Of a stretch of 23,824 nt of DNA, positions 1-7,497 are shown piece after piece. The DNA comes from CBDFGT01 sp965247225. GTDB lineage: Bacteria; Pseudomonadota; Alphaproteobacteria; Rhizobiales; Rhizobiaceae. The stretch lies in assembly GCA_965247225.1 (NCBI GenBank), contig CBDFGT010000024.1, positions 1 to 23,824 of the forward strand, read 5' to 3'. Every line of letters begins with the position of its first letter. The stretch's first letter is position 1. The translations under genes were made by a program, and so were the position numbers. The notes beneath the pieces are model-generated. The model searched no databases, was not told where the DNA came from, and saw nothing but the letters and a program-made list of their open reading frames with translations.

Positions 1-141
1 ATCAAGCCCCTTCGGGAATGACGATGTCAGACGCCAGGTAATCTGCGGATTTTCCTGCGCAATGGCTGGCGCTGCAAGTGCCGTTGCAGCTGCACCAATG
101 CCGGTTGCTCCGGCTTTTTTAAAGAATGAACGACGATCCAT
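1..141 (-). CDS. TRAP transporter substrate-binding protein, N-terminal part (partial)
   Basis: The 47 visible codons begin with a twin-arginine signal (MDRRSFFKKAG), a small hydrophobic alanine-rich stretch and a likely cleavage site after APAIA. The mature start, ITWRLTSSFPKGLD, is typical of DctP-type periplasmic solute receptors of TRAP transporters, which bind small carboxylates or related solutes and deliver them to DctQM permeases. The start ATG is at 141 and has a near-perfect Shine-Dalgarno (AAGGAGG, 148-154) six bases upstream. The gene runs off the left edge, so the ligand cannot be told and the permease genes are not visible. Tat export of this receptor class is well known in alphaproteobacteria. 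Confidence 0.85.
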   Translation of the reverse strand, partial: MDRRSFFKKAGATGIGAAATALAAPAIAQENPQITWRLTSSFPKGLD

Positions 142-244
142 GAATATCCTCCTTGATAAATGCCGGAAACCGGATTTCCTCCCCGCGTTTTGCGACACTG
201 CTGCAAACTAAACATGCCCATGCGTTGCACGCAAGGTTTGGCGC

Positions 245-308
245 TCAATTTATTGAAGGATTTAAGTGCCTATTTTTATAACAAAATCCACATTTAACAA
301 TATTTGTT
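245..308. promoter_or_regulatory. Two inverted repeats in a divergent intergenic region
   Basis: The 295-base gap between the TRAP receptor gene (minus) and the amidase-like gene (plus) is AT-rich in its middle. It contains two short perfect inverted repeats: TCAAT-TT-ATTGA at 245-256 and AACAA-TAT-TTGTT at 296-308. They lie about 105 and 155 bases upstream of the TRAP start and 180 and 130 bases upstream of the plus-strand gene. They could be operators for a regulator of one or both genes. No regulator family can be named from the sequence, and short AT palindromes also occur by chance. Confidence 0.3.
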
Positions 309-436
309 CATTCCAGTCGCCCAAACGCCTGCAGAGGATCGGATAGATCCATCAAAAGCTTTGCATTGACTTTTCGGGCCAATCGCAGCACTTGACAAAC
401 GAGTACCCGCAACGGAATTGATTTGGAGCCTTCGCA

Positions 437-1186
437 ATGCCAACACCCATTGTTGCCATTCCCGCAGACATTCGTGACATTGAAGGGGCATCCTGGCACG
501 CCACGCCAAACCAGTATGTCAAGGCGGCCGTTCTGGGATCAGGTGCCATTCCGCTGATTGTTCCCGCCTGGGAACCGGGTCTGGATATCGATTCCGTGCT
601 CGACCGTGTAGATGGTGTTATCGTCAGCGGCTCGCGCACGAATGTGCATCCGTCGCTTTACGGCCAGGTCGCCGAAGAAAAGGACGGGCCTTTTGATCCG
701 GCCCGTGACGCCACCAGCCTGCCATTGATCCGGCGTGCAATTGCAAGGGGAATCCCGCTTTTTGCTATTTGTCGTGGCATTCAGGAAATGAATGTCGCCC
801 TTGGCGGCACCCTGGCCTCAGAAATTCATGACCAGCCTGGCATATGGGATCACCGCAAGCCCGATGTCCCGGACCGCGATGGTATGTACATGATCCGCCA
901 GCCTGTTCGCATCATGGAGGGTAGCTGTCTGGCCGATGCACTTGGCTCCGGCGAGATTCAGGTCAATTCACTCCATCGCCAGGCCATTTCCAGAACAGCA
1001 CCCGGCTTGCAGGTCGAGGCCATTGCCGACGACGGCACCATCGAGGCGGTGTCTGTTATCGATGCGCGTAATTTCGCCGTCGGTGTGCAGTGGCATCCGG
1101 AATACTGGGTGGAAAATGATGCACCGTCCGCCGCCCTTTTCAAGGCTTTTGGCGAAGCCGTCCGCCGTTATTGCGACGCCCGGTAA
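437..1186 (+). CDS. Gamma-glutamyl-gamma-aminobutyrate hydrolase-like (peptidase C26, class I GATase fold)
   Basis: The 249-residue protein has the length of the PuuD/peptidase C26 family, which hydrolyses gamma-glutamyl amides, for example gamma-glutamyl-GABA in putrescine breakdown. The nucleophile elbow reads FAICRGIQEMN with Cys112, and the catalytic His-Glu pair is in VQWHPEYW (His220, Glu222). The family-typical NSLHRQ is at 178-183 and the VSGSRTNVHP segment at 63-72. The start ATG at 437 follows GGAG at 425-428 with eight bases of spacing. The exact substrate is uncertain. A polyamine role is attractive because a decarboxylase for ornithine or lysine lies 13 kb away, but they are not linked. 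Its stop codon is only eight bases from the stop of the convergent dehydrogenase gene. Confidence 0.85.
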   Translation: MPTPIVAIPADIRDIEGASWHATPNQYVKAAVLGSGAIPLIVPAWEPGLDIDSVLDRVDGVIVSGSRTNVHPSLYGQVAEEKDGPFDPARDATSLPLIRRAIARGIPLFAICRGIQEMNVALGGTLASEIHDQPGIWDHRKPDVPDRDGMYMIRQPVRIMEGSCLADALGSGEIQVNSLHRQAISRTAPGLQVEAIADDGTIEAVSVIDARNFAVGVQWHPEYWVENDAPSAALFKAFGEAVRRYCDAR

Positions 1187-1194
1187 AGCGAAGA

Positions 1195-2160
1195 TCAGGA
1201 TTTCCTGCGTGTAAACGCTGTTTCCGGAACCGGCGTCACCGCCTTGCCTTCTGCAAACCAGGACACAAGATTGCTGACCACAAGATCGGCCATGGCATTG
1301 CGTGTCGGTACCGACGCCGATGCCACATGTGGCAGCAGGCAGACATTGGAAAGCTCCATCAATGCCGCTGGCACATGGGGTTCATCCTGAAAAACATCCA
1401 GACCGGCAGCAGCAATGGTTCCGTCCGCAAGGGCTGCGGCAAGGGCTTCCTCATCCACAGTCCAGCCTCGCCCGACATTGATCAGGACACCATTGCGACC
1501 GAGTTTCTCCAGAAGCGGTCCGTCAATGGTTTGATGGGTCTGCGGTGTCTTTGGCACAATGCAGATCAGTGTGTCCACGGCCTCTGCAAGGCCCGAAAGA
1601 GTGTCATAATAGGGATAATCCACATCCTTGCGGGGCGAGCGCGTATGGTAGGAAATTTTAAGGCCGAAGGCTTCGGCCCTGCGCGCAATTTCAAGCCCGA
1701 TACGGCCCAGGCCATAAAGCCCCACCGAGCGGTCCCGCAGCGACAGGGGTGTCAACGGAAAATTCCCCTCTTTTGCCCAGCGTCCTGCCCGCAGCCAGTT
1801 TTCGGCAGCGTTGAGCTGGCGAACCGTGTTGATCAGCAGCCCGATTGTCGTATCGGCGACCTCGGCATTCAGCACATCCGGCGTATTGGTGACCATGACC
1901 GCTTTTTGGGCCGCATAGCCAACATCAACACCATCATAACCGACGCCGAAATTGGCGATGATTTCGAGATTGGGCAAGGCATCCATCATGGCCGGCAATG
2001 CAGATCCCAAAACGGCAAATCCGGCAATACGGTTGCGTTCAGCCTCAGAAAGGGCCGACACGTCACTGCCTTGCAGAAACACAAGATCAAAACGGGATTG
2101 AAGTCCTTCAATAACACGGGGATTGATTTTGGCAGAAACGAGTATGGTCTGGCGGTACAT
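1195..2160 (-). CDS. D-isomer-specific 2-hydroxyacid dehydrogenase (glyoxylate/hydroxypyruvate reductase-like)
   Basis: The 321-residue protein has the usual length and layout of the D-2-hydroxyacid dehydrogenase family, with a split catalytic domain around a Rossmann domain at roughly 100-290. The dinucleotide motif GLGRIG is at 150-155. The catalytic triad is visible as Arg231 (NVGRG), Glu260 (DVFQDEP) and His278 (LPHVASA). After the second Rossmann strand comes HTRSPRK (172-178); the Arg-Ser pair there is the pattern of NADPH-preferring members such as glyoxylate/hydroxypyruvate reductases, so NADPH use is inferred. The gene starts 18 bases after the end of the LacI-type regulator gene and is probably cotranscribed with it. 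The true substrate is not determined by the sequence. Confidence 0.88.
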   Translation of the reverse strand: MYRQTILVSAKINPRVIEGLQSRFDLVFLQGSDVSALSEAERNRIAGFAVLGSALPAMMDALPNLEIIANFGVGYDGVDVGYAAQKAVMVTNTPDVLNAEVADTTIGLLINTVRQLNAAENWLRAGRWAKEGNFPLTPLSLRDRSVGLYGLGRIGLEIARRAEAFGLKISYHTRSPRKDVDYPYYDTLSGLAEAVDTLICIVPKTPQTHQTIDGPLLEKLGRNGVLINVGRGWTVDEEALAAALADGTIAAAGLDVFQDEPHVPAALMELSNVCLLPHVASASVPTRNAMADLVVSNLVSWFAEGKAVTPVPETAFTRRKS

Positions 2161-2178
2161 GCGGCGCTCTTTAAATAA

Positions 2179-3195
2179 CTAGGATTTCAAGGGAACAGTA
2201 GACTGACGGATTCGCATTTCCGGCTTGATGAGGTGAATGCCATCCGGCTCGTGATTGCCCTGCAGTTTGTCAAGCAGGGCGCGGGCGGCCAGCCTTCCGA
2301 CTTCTGCCTGACCGTTCCATACTGTGGTCAGTGCCGGTGTGGCAATCGATGCTTCCTCAAGATCATCATATCCGGTAACGGAAATATCCTTGCCTGGCAA
2401 CAGCCCTGCGCGCGCGATACCGTTCATGAAGCCAATGGCAACCAGATCATTCCAGCACACGGCAGCCGTTGGCTTCTGTGGAAGCGACAAGAAATGCACG
2501 GCAGCTTCAAACCCGCCCTGCTTGGTGCGCGGTCCGGAAATCCGCAAGCCCGGATCAACCGTTATATTGGCCTTTCGGAGCGCGTTGACATAGCCTGCAT
2601 GCCTGTCACGGCCCGTCGATGTCTGGTCTGTACCGCCGACCATGGCAATTGTGCGATGCCCAAGCCCGATAAGGTGGTTGGTTGCCAGAGAAATGCCATA
2701 GCTGTCATCACCGCGATAGGTAGGCACATCCAGTGTATCAATGGAACGGGCCACCAGAATAGCCGGCATGCCATTGTCTTCGGCAAGGCGGATATCTTCC
2801 GGCGGCGTACCGATGGCAGGCGACATGATTACCCCGTCACCGCCCAGCTGCAGCAGTGTTTCAATGAAGTTGCGCTGCTTTTCGACGGAATCATAATGGT
2901 TTGAAAGAATGAAAGTGTGGCGGCTGCGATCGAGTTCGCTTTCAATGGCTTTGAGAATTTCGGCGTAAAACGGGTTCATGATATCATGCACCACAACACC
3001 GATAATGCCGGACCGCGATGTGCGCAGGCTGGCAGCGCGGCGATTGTAAATATAACCGAGCGCCCGTGCCTGATCCTTGATCTTTTCACGGGTGATGGCA
3101 GCAACAAGCGGACTGTCGCGCAGCGCCAGGGAAACCGTCGCTGTCGAAACACCCAGAGTGTCGGCAATCGTTGATAGTTTTATCTTTTGGGCCAA
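2179..3195 (-). CDS. LacI/GalR-family transcriptional regulator
   Basis: This is a 338-residue regulator with an N-terminal LacI helix-turn-helix (KLSTIADTLGVSTATVS, about 6-22, then the hinge region to about 60) and a periplasmic-binding-protein-like sensor domain (IIGVVVHDIMNPFYAEIL from about 64 onward; the late motif VTGYDD is typical). The start is a TTG at 3193-3195: no in-frame ATG precedes the DNA-binding helix, and a strong GGGAGGG (3199-3205) sits just upstream. It heads a two-gene unit with the 2-hydroxyacid dehydrogenase, so it probably controls that gene and itself in response to a sugar acid or hydroxyacid. The inducer is unknown. Confidence 0.92.
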   Translation of the reverse strand: MAQKIKLSTIADTLGVSTATVSLALRDSPLVAAITREKIKDQARALGYIYNRRAASLRTSRSGIIGVVVHDIMNPFYAEILKAIESELDRSRHTFILSNHYDSVEKQRNFIETLLQLGGDGVIMSPAIGTPPEDIRLAEDNGMPAILVARSIDTLDVPTYRGDDSYGISLATNHLIGLGHRTIAMVGGTDQTSTGRDRHAGYVNALRKANITVDPGLRISGPRTKQGGFEAAVHFLSLPQKPTAAVCWNDLVAIGFMNGIARAGLLPGKDISVTGYDDLEEASIATPALTTVWNGQAEVGRLAARALLDKLQGNHEPDGIHLIKPEMRIRQSTVPLKS

Positions 3196-3271
3196 ATTCC
3201 CTCCCGTGGCCTGATGGCCTGAGACCAGCAGTCACACTCTAAATATGCACCTCAGAGTGAAGCTTGATACA

Positions 3272-3300
3272 TCTAAATCGTTTAAATAAACACTTTAAAG
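3272..3300. promoter_or_regulatory. AT-rich inverted repeats upstream of the LacI-type gene (candidate operator)
   Basis: About 80-100 bases upstream of the regulator start there are overlapping dyads: TAAA-TCG-TTTA (3274-3284) and GTTTA-AA-TAAAC (3280-3291), followed by CTTTAAAG (3293-3300). LacI-family operators are palindromes with a central CG or similar, often close to their own gene. This cluster is therefore the best candidate for an autoregulatory site, though the distance is rather long. Assigned from symmetry alone. Confidence 0.35.
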
Positions 3301-3342
3301 GCGTTGCGCAATCAAATCTGCACATTTTTTGTCCAATGCGGG

Positions 3343-3846
3343 TCAGTCATCCACCGAATCCACAGTAACGCCCTGAAAATTGGCGTTCACGGCGCGTACA
3401 AGTTTCACGAGCGTACGCACCTGCTTGTCAGAAAGCCCGTCCGTCGCCTTGTTCTGGGCAGCGATGGCCGCAGCCTCAATCCGCGCAACCGTGCCCTTGC
3501 CCAGTTCGGTGATGAAAACCTTGGTCAACCGGCCGTCCCCGGCATCATCCCGGCGCTCGACAAAGCCCTGCGCTTCCATGCGGGCAATTGTGCGGGTCAT
3601 GGTTGGCGGTTTCACCTGGAGCTTCTGGGCAATTTGACCGGCTGTCAGCCCGTCAGTGACGTTCAGGATCAGGATGACCCCGTCCTGCCCGGCATAGAGC
3701 CCGCATTCTGACAGACTGTTGGACAGCAGCGTGCGAAAACTGCGGGCCGCCTGGATCATCTCGCCAGCCAGTTCCGGGCGGGTATCATGGCTTTCAGCCG
3801 ATTTTTGTTTCTTGTCTTTTTTATCGGATTTGTTTTTTTTGGCCAT
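3343..3846 (-). CDS. MarR-family transcriptional regulator with lysine-rich N-terminal extension
   Basis: The 167-residue protein contains a winged helix typical of MarR: DGLTAGQIAQKLQVKPPTMT (about 69-88), then a recognition and wing segment around GFVERRDDAGDGRLTKVFIT (about 98-117). A very basic, low-complexity tail of about 20 residues (MAKKNKSDKKDKKQKS) precedes the core. The start ATG at 3846 has AAGGGA seven bases upstream. The open frame continues upstream to 4170, but that part has no recognisable content. Codons 3-5 form an eight-A run, which could be slippage-prone. The ligand and targets are unknown. The adjacent creatininase remnant may once have been its target, which is speculation. 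Confidence 0.88.
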   Translation of the reverse strand: MAKKNKSDKKDKKQKSAESHDTRPELAGEMIQAARSFRTLLSNSLSECGLYAGQDGVILILNVTDGLTAGQIAQKLQVKPPTMTRTIARMEAQGFVERRDDAGDGRLTKVFITELGKGTVARIEAAAIAAQNKATDGLSDKQVRTLVKLVRAVNANFQGVTVDSVDD

Positions 3847-3925
3847 AAATGCGTCCCTTGCATGCAGCGTATCGCACTCTATGACTGAACGGGGGATTTT
3901 TTCAAACGAAAACGGCGACAAGATC

Positions 3926-4266
3926 ATGACGATAGCCATCCTGTCACCGGACACCTTCAAGCAGCATGGTACGCTCCCGCCTCCTGAACCGGGCCGATGA
4001 TTGAGGACGTCATGATCGTGCGCGTGAAACGCAAGGTCGCTGTCTGGACGGATCTTTTTCAGCCTGATGCAAAGTCTCCGGGATAGCAGGCTGCTGAGTA
4101 CCGGGATTATCCGGGCAACAGGAACCGGACCTGTGAGGAGGCGATGTCCCGCTGGCTGGCTATCCTGCAACAGATATCAGCGCAAGGTATCCGCAAATGC
4201 TTGCTGCTGAATGCCCATGGCTGCAATTCCCCGTTGCAGACCATTGCTGCCAGTCATAAACTGTAA
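3926..4266 (+). pseudogene. Remnant of a creatininase-family amidohydrolase
   Basis: Three short pieces in two frames line up in order with the creatininase family of metal-dependent amidohydrolases. The first is AILSPDTFKQHGTLPP (from ATG 3926, stop at 3998), which resembles the family's ILPVGS-EQHG-HLPL motif but has Lys where the metal-binding Glu belongs. The second is DVMIVRVKRKVAV in another frame (from ATG 3997). The third, after an in-frame TAG at 4084, is AAEYRDYPGN then GIRKCLLLNAHGCNSPLQT, matching the family's AEHRGFPGT and LLNGHGGN motifs with the His replaced by Tyr. The frame ends at TAA 4264-4266, well short of the usual length of about 250 residues. A strong GTGAGGAG precedes ATG 4144, but no functional enzyme could be made. 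Confidence 0.6.
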
Positions 4267-4324
4267 ACGTCATATCTTCCAACAGAAAACAAATTCAATT
4301 TCGTAAATCTGCCCCAACCCAAAA

Positions 4325-4341
4325 ATGTTACACAATAACGT
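4325..4341. promoter_or_regulatory. Candidate Zur box upstream of the COG0523 GTPase gene
   Basis: The 17-base imperfect palindrome ATGTTACACAATAACGT has arms ATGTTA/TAACGT with a single mismatched pair. It resembles the AT-rich ATGTTAT...ATAACAT dyads bound by the zinc repressor Zur in alphaproteobacteria. It lies 92 bases before the start of a COG0523 GTPase with a His-rich metal loop, a class often derepressed by zinc starvation. A weak promoter, TTGCAC (4352-4357) with TATATC (4375-4380) at 17-base spacing, sits just downstream. The match was judged by eye from memory of the consensus. Confidence 0.5.
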
Positions 4342-4432
4342 CATCTGCAAATTGCACTTGCCGCAATCATCGCCTATATCAGGCCCGACAGCACAATGAC
4401 CCGCGGGCAAGCCGCAGACAATGAGGTTTCCG

Positions 4433-5527
4433 ATGACCGAAGCACAGACATTAAAGCCCGTTCCAGTGACCGTGCTCACAGGCTATCTCGGGTCGGGCAA
4501 GACAACCTTGCTCAACCGCATCCTGACTGAAAACCATGGCAAGAAATATGCCGTCATCGTCAATGAATTCGGTGAGATCGGCATCGATAACGATCTGATC
4601 GTTGAATCCGACGAGGAAATCTATGAAATGAACAATGGCTGCATCTGCTGCACCGTGCGTGGCGACCTGATCCGGGTTGTCGAGGGGCTGATGCGCCGCC
4701 CGGGCCGGTTTGATGCCATTCTCGTCGAAACAACCGGCCTTGCCGATCCTGTTCCTGTTGCCCAGACCTTCTTCATGGACGAGGATGTACGGGCCAAAAC
4801 AGAGCTTGATGCTGTGGTCACGCTGGTCGATGCCAAGCACCTGCCGCTGCGCCTGAAGGACAGCCGCGAGGCCGAGGACCAGATCGCCTTTGCCGATGTC
4901 GTGATCATCAACAAGACAGATCTGGTGACCCACGAGGAACTGCACCAGATCGAGGATATTGTCCGCGCTATCAATCCGGCAGCCCGCATCCATTTTGCCC
5001 GGCGGTCGAATGTCGATCTTTCAAAGGTGCTGAACCAGGGTGCTTTCAATCTCGAGCGCGCCCTCGAAAACGAGCCGCATTTCCTCGATGCTGATGATCA
5101 CGATCATCAGCATCATGATCATGATCACGCCTGCGGGCCAGACTGCACGCATGATCACCACCACGACCATGACCACGACCACCATCATGATCACCACCAC
5201 CATGAAGCGCCTTCTGCCATCCATGACATTACGGTCAAGTCCGTTTCCCTGCGGGGCGGACAGATGAATCCCGACCGGTTTTTCCCGTGGATCCAGAAGA
5301 TCACCCAGGCGGACGGCCCGAATATCCTGCGCCTGAAAGGCATCATTGCACTGGAAAACGATGACGAGCGCTATGTACTCCAGGGTGTGCACATGATCAT
5401 TGAGGGCGACCACCAGCGCCCGTGGAAAGAGGGCGAGAAGCGTGAAAGCCGCCTCGTGTTCATCGGTCGCAATCTCGATCAGGAAAAGCTGGAGCGCACT
5501 TTCAAGGCGTGTGAAGCCGCTGCCTGA
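4433..5527 (+). CDS. COG0523 (CobW-like) GTPase, probable zinc metallochaperone
   Basis: The 364-residue protein belongs to the G3E GTPase family that inserts or traffics metals. It shows the Walker A GYLGSGKT (17-24), the metal-binding CICC (70-73), the GTP-base motif NKTD (160-163) and a CobW C-terminal domain (about 266-362). Between the two domains is a loop at 222-257 built almost entirely of His and Asp with a CGPDC pair, a likely zinc-binding segment. I prefer ATG 4433 over 4421 because GAGGT (4423-4427) lies five bases upstream of it. The Zur-box-like site upstream and the WD40 gene downstream suggest a zinc-limitation role (ZigA/ZagA-like). A cobalamin role is less likely as no cob genes are near. 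Confidence 0.88.
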   Translation: MTEAQTLKPVPVTVLTGYLGSGKTTLLNRILTENHGKKYAVIVNEFGEIGIDNDLIVESDEEIYEMNNGCICCTVRGDLIRVVEGLMRRPGRFDAILVETTGLADPVPVAQTFFMDEDVRAKTELDAVVTLVDAKHLPLRLKDSREAEDQIAFADVVIINKTDLVTHEELHQIEDIVRAINPAARIHFARRSNVDLSKVLNQGAFNLERALENEPHFLDADDHDHQHHDHDHACGPDCTHDHHHDHDHDHHHDHHHHEAPSAIHDITVKSVSLRGGQMNPDRFFPWIQKITQADGPNILRLKGIIALENDDERYVLQGVHMIIEGDHQRPWKEGEKRESRLVFIGRNLDQEKLERTFKACEAAA

Positions 5528-5638
5528 TCAGCGCAGGACAGCGCAAGGCGTGAGCGCAGTATCTGTTGCAACGGATGCTCCTCTGTATCTGGCTGAAATC
5601 CTGGTCCGAACACGGTTTTGCCAGGAAACCTGAAGAAA

Positions 5639-5652
5639 GGCCCCGAAGGGCC
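5639..5652. other. Short GC hairpin between the GTPase and WD40 genes
   Basis: GGCCC-CGAA-GGGCC forms a five-base-pair stem with a stable GNRA-like tetraloop. It sits 24 bases before the WD40 start codon. There is no following T run, so it is unlikely to be a strong terminator. It may tune readthrough or translation between the two genes. Confidence 0.35.
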
Positions 5653-5675
5653 GCGAAACTGTGGAGTGCGCCTGA

Positions 5676-6665
5676 ATGCCATCAATTGCCCCGCTGGATC
5701 TGGAAGGTCATATTTTAAAGACGGCCTTTCTGGGTGAGACTCCGGTCTTTGCCGCCGTATCCGGCGAAATTCACCGTCTGGATATGGGACACAGGGCCAC
5801 GCATGCCCATGATGGCATACTGTCCTGTGTGGTGGACCCGCTGACCGGCACGATGGTGACCGGAGGAGAAGACGGAAAGGTGATCCGCACGGATGCAAGC
5901 GGGAATATTACCCAACTGGCGCATGTGCCGCGCAAATGGATTTCTGCCGTCGCCGCCGGTCCGCAGGGTGCCGTGGCCTATGGTGTTGGCAAAACCACCA
6001 TGGTGCGTCTGGCAGATGGTTCGGTAAAGGAATTTGCCGGGGAGCGCACGGTAGAAGGCCTTGCCTTTGCCCCGAAAGGTCTGCGCATTGCCGTTTCCCG
6101 CTATAATGGTGTCTCCCTGCACTGGGTTGGCATGACCAGCCCTCCTGTGGACCTCGAATGGAAGGGTGCCCATACCGAAGTTCTGTTTTCCCCCGATGGT
6201 CGCTTCATTGTCACTGCCATGCAGGAAAACGCACTCCATGGCTGGAAGCTCGATGCCAAACAGGGCGCAGAAGCCCGCCACATGCGCATGACCGGTTATC
6301 CGGCCAAGATCAAATCCCTGTCCTGGTCCGCCAAGGGTAAATGGCTGGCGTCTTCCGGTGCACCGGCGGCCATTGTCTGGCCGTTTTCCGGCAAGGATGG
6401 CCCCATGGGCAAGGCCCCCCTGGAACTGGGCACCCGTGGAAATTCAATGGTCACCTGTGTTGCCTGCCATCCGGCAGAAGATGTCGTGGCCGTCGGCTTT
6501 ATCGACGGCATGATCCTGGCTGTACGCTTTGGCGATGGCAGGGAAGTCGTCCTGCGCCGGGGCGGCAGGGGCGCGGTCACCTCCATGGACTGGAGCCCGT
6601 CCGGAAAATTTCTGGCCTTTGCCTCTGATGCCGGCGATTGCGGCATTATCGATATCGCGGGCTAA
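5676..6665 (+). CDS. WD40-repeat protein
   Basis: The 329-residue protein is made of degenerate WD40-type beta-propeller repeats without a signal peptide, so it should be cytoplasmic. Recognisable blade elements include GHRATHAHDGILSCVVDP (about 38-55), VTGGEDGKVIRTD (61-73), EVLFSPDGRFIVTAMQENALHGW, IKSLSWSAKGKWLASSG and VTSMDWSPSGKFLAFAS near the C-terminus. The start ATG at 5676 has GGAG (5663-5666) nine bases upstream. It follows the zinc-type GTPase gene by 148 bases, an arrangement I recall as recurrent in Rhizobiales. It may act as a scaffold or target in the same zinc response. No catalytic residues are evident. Confidence 0.82.
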   Translation: MPSIAPLDLEGHILKTAFLGETPVFAAVSGEIHRLDMGHRATHAHDGILSCVVDPLTGTMVTGGEDGKVIRTDASGNITQLAHVPRKWISAVAAGPQGAVAYGVGKTTMVRLADGSVKEFAGERTVEGLAFAPKGLRIAVSRYNGVSLHWVGMTSPPVDLEWKGAHTEVLFSPDGRFIVTAMQENALHGWKLDAKQGAEARHMRMTGYPAKIKSLSWSAKGKWLASSGAPAAIVWPFSGKDGPMGKAPLELGTRGNSMVTCVACHPAEDVVAVGFIDGMILAVRFGDGREVVLRRGGRGAVTSMDWSPSGKFLAFASDAGDCGIIDIAG

Positions 6666-6756
6666 CAGATCCACATCATCCTTCCGGCTAATGGTACGTC
6701 GCGCTGATCCTGTTTATAAAGGTAGCAGAGAGGACATTGAGCGGAGGAGACTGGCA

Positions 6757-7497
6757 GTGTTGATAGCCCTGTTTGCCGATATCCATGCCAATCGGGAGGC
6801 TTTTGAGGCCTGCCTGTCTGCGGCAGAAGCAGCAGGCGCAACCCATACTGTCATTCTTGGCGATATTGTTGGTTACGGTGCCGATCCGGAATGGTGCACA
6901 GCCAGGGCCATGGACTTGCTGGAGGAGGGACATGTGGTCATCCGTGGGAATCACGACCAGGCGGTGAGTGATCCGGATCCGGATATGAACAATGACGCTC
7001 GCAAAGCGCTGGCCTGGACAGCAAACCAGCTCGGCCGGCAGGAACGGACCTTTCTCAACTCCTTGCCATTGCAAATCCTCGAGGGCGACAGGCTCTATGT
7101 CCATGCCGATGCCAGCGCGCCAGAAAACTGGAACTATGTCCGGGACAGCGACGATGCCCGGCTGCATTTCAAATCCTGTCTCCCGACTTTAAGTTTTTGC
7201 GGCCATGTCCACCGCCCGGCGCTGTATGGCGTGGCACCGCAAGCCGGGGTGATCAGCTTCGTTCCCAATTCCACCAATCCCGTTCCGCTTTTGCCGGGAC
7301 GCAAATGGCTGGGCGTTATGGGCTCGGTCGGCCAGCCGCGCGACGGAAATCCGCAGGCAGCCTTCGGTCTGCTCGACACGGAGACAAACATGCTGCGCTT
7401 CATGCGCACCACCTATGATGTCGGGACGGCAGCCGCAAAAATCCGGGCAGCAGGCCTGCCCGCACGCCTGGCAGACCGATTGCAGAAAGGACAGTAA
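6757..7497 (+). CDS. Calcineurin-like metallophosphoesterase, possible phosphoprotein phosphatase
   Basis: The 246-residue protein carries the full two-metal motif set of calcineurin-like phosphoesterases: DIH (Asp8, His10), GDIVGYG (Asp36), GNHD (Asn65, His66), His116 and GHVH (His150, His152). The length and the GDIVGYG form fit the YfcE/MPP-type group that includes phosphodiesterases and protein phosphatases. The start is taken as GTG 6757 because GGAGGAG (6743-6749) lies seven bases upstream and the motif DIH then sits at residues 8-10 as usual; the longer open frame overlaps the WD40 gene out of frame. Its stop codon abuts the start codon of the Ser/Thr kinase gene (TAAATG), so translation is probably coupled. 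A phosphatase partner for the kinase is inferred. Confidence 0.85.
   Translation: MLIALFADIHANREAFEACLSAAEAAGATHTVILGDIVGYGADPEWCTARAMDLLEEGHVVIRGNHDQAVSDPDPDMNNDARKALAWTANQLGRQERTFLNSLPLQILEGDRLYVHADASAPENWNYVRDSDDARLHFKSCLPTLSFCGHVHRPALYGVAPQAGVISFVPNSTNPVPLLPGRKWLGVMGSVGQPRDGNPQAAFGLLDTETNMLRFMRTTYDVGTAAAKIRAAGLPARLADRLQKGQ

Noticed and set aside
1171..2178. Open frame antisense to the 2-hydroxyacid dehydrogenase
   Set aside because: The minus strand holds the intact catalytic motifs; the plus-strand product is Cys/His/Arg-rich with no domain.
3847..4170. N-terminal extension of the MarR-type protein by over 100 codons
   Set aside because: The extra part has no recognisable content, overlaps the creatininase remnant, and ATG 3846 has a good ribosome-binding site.
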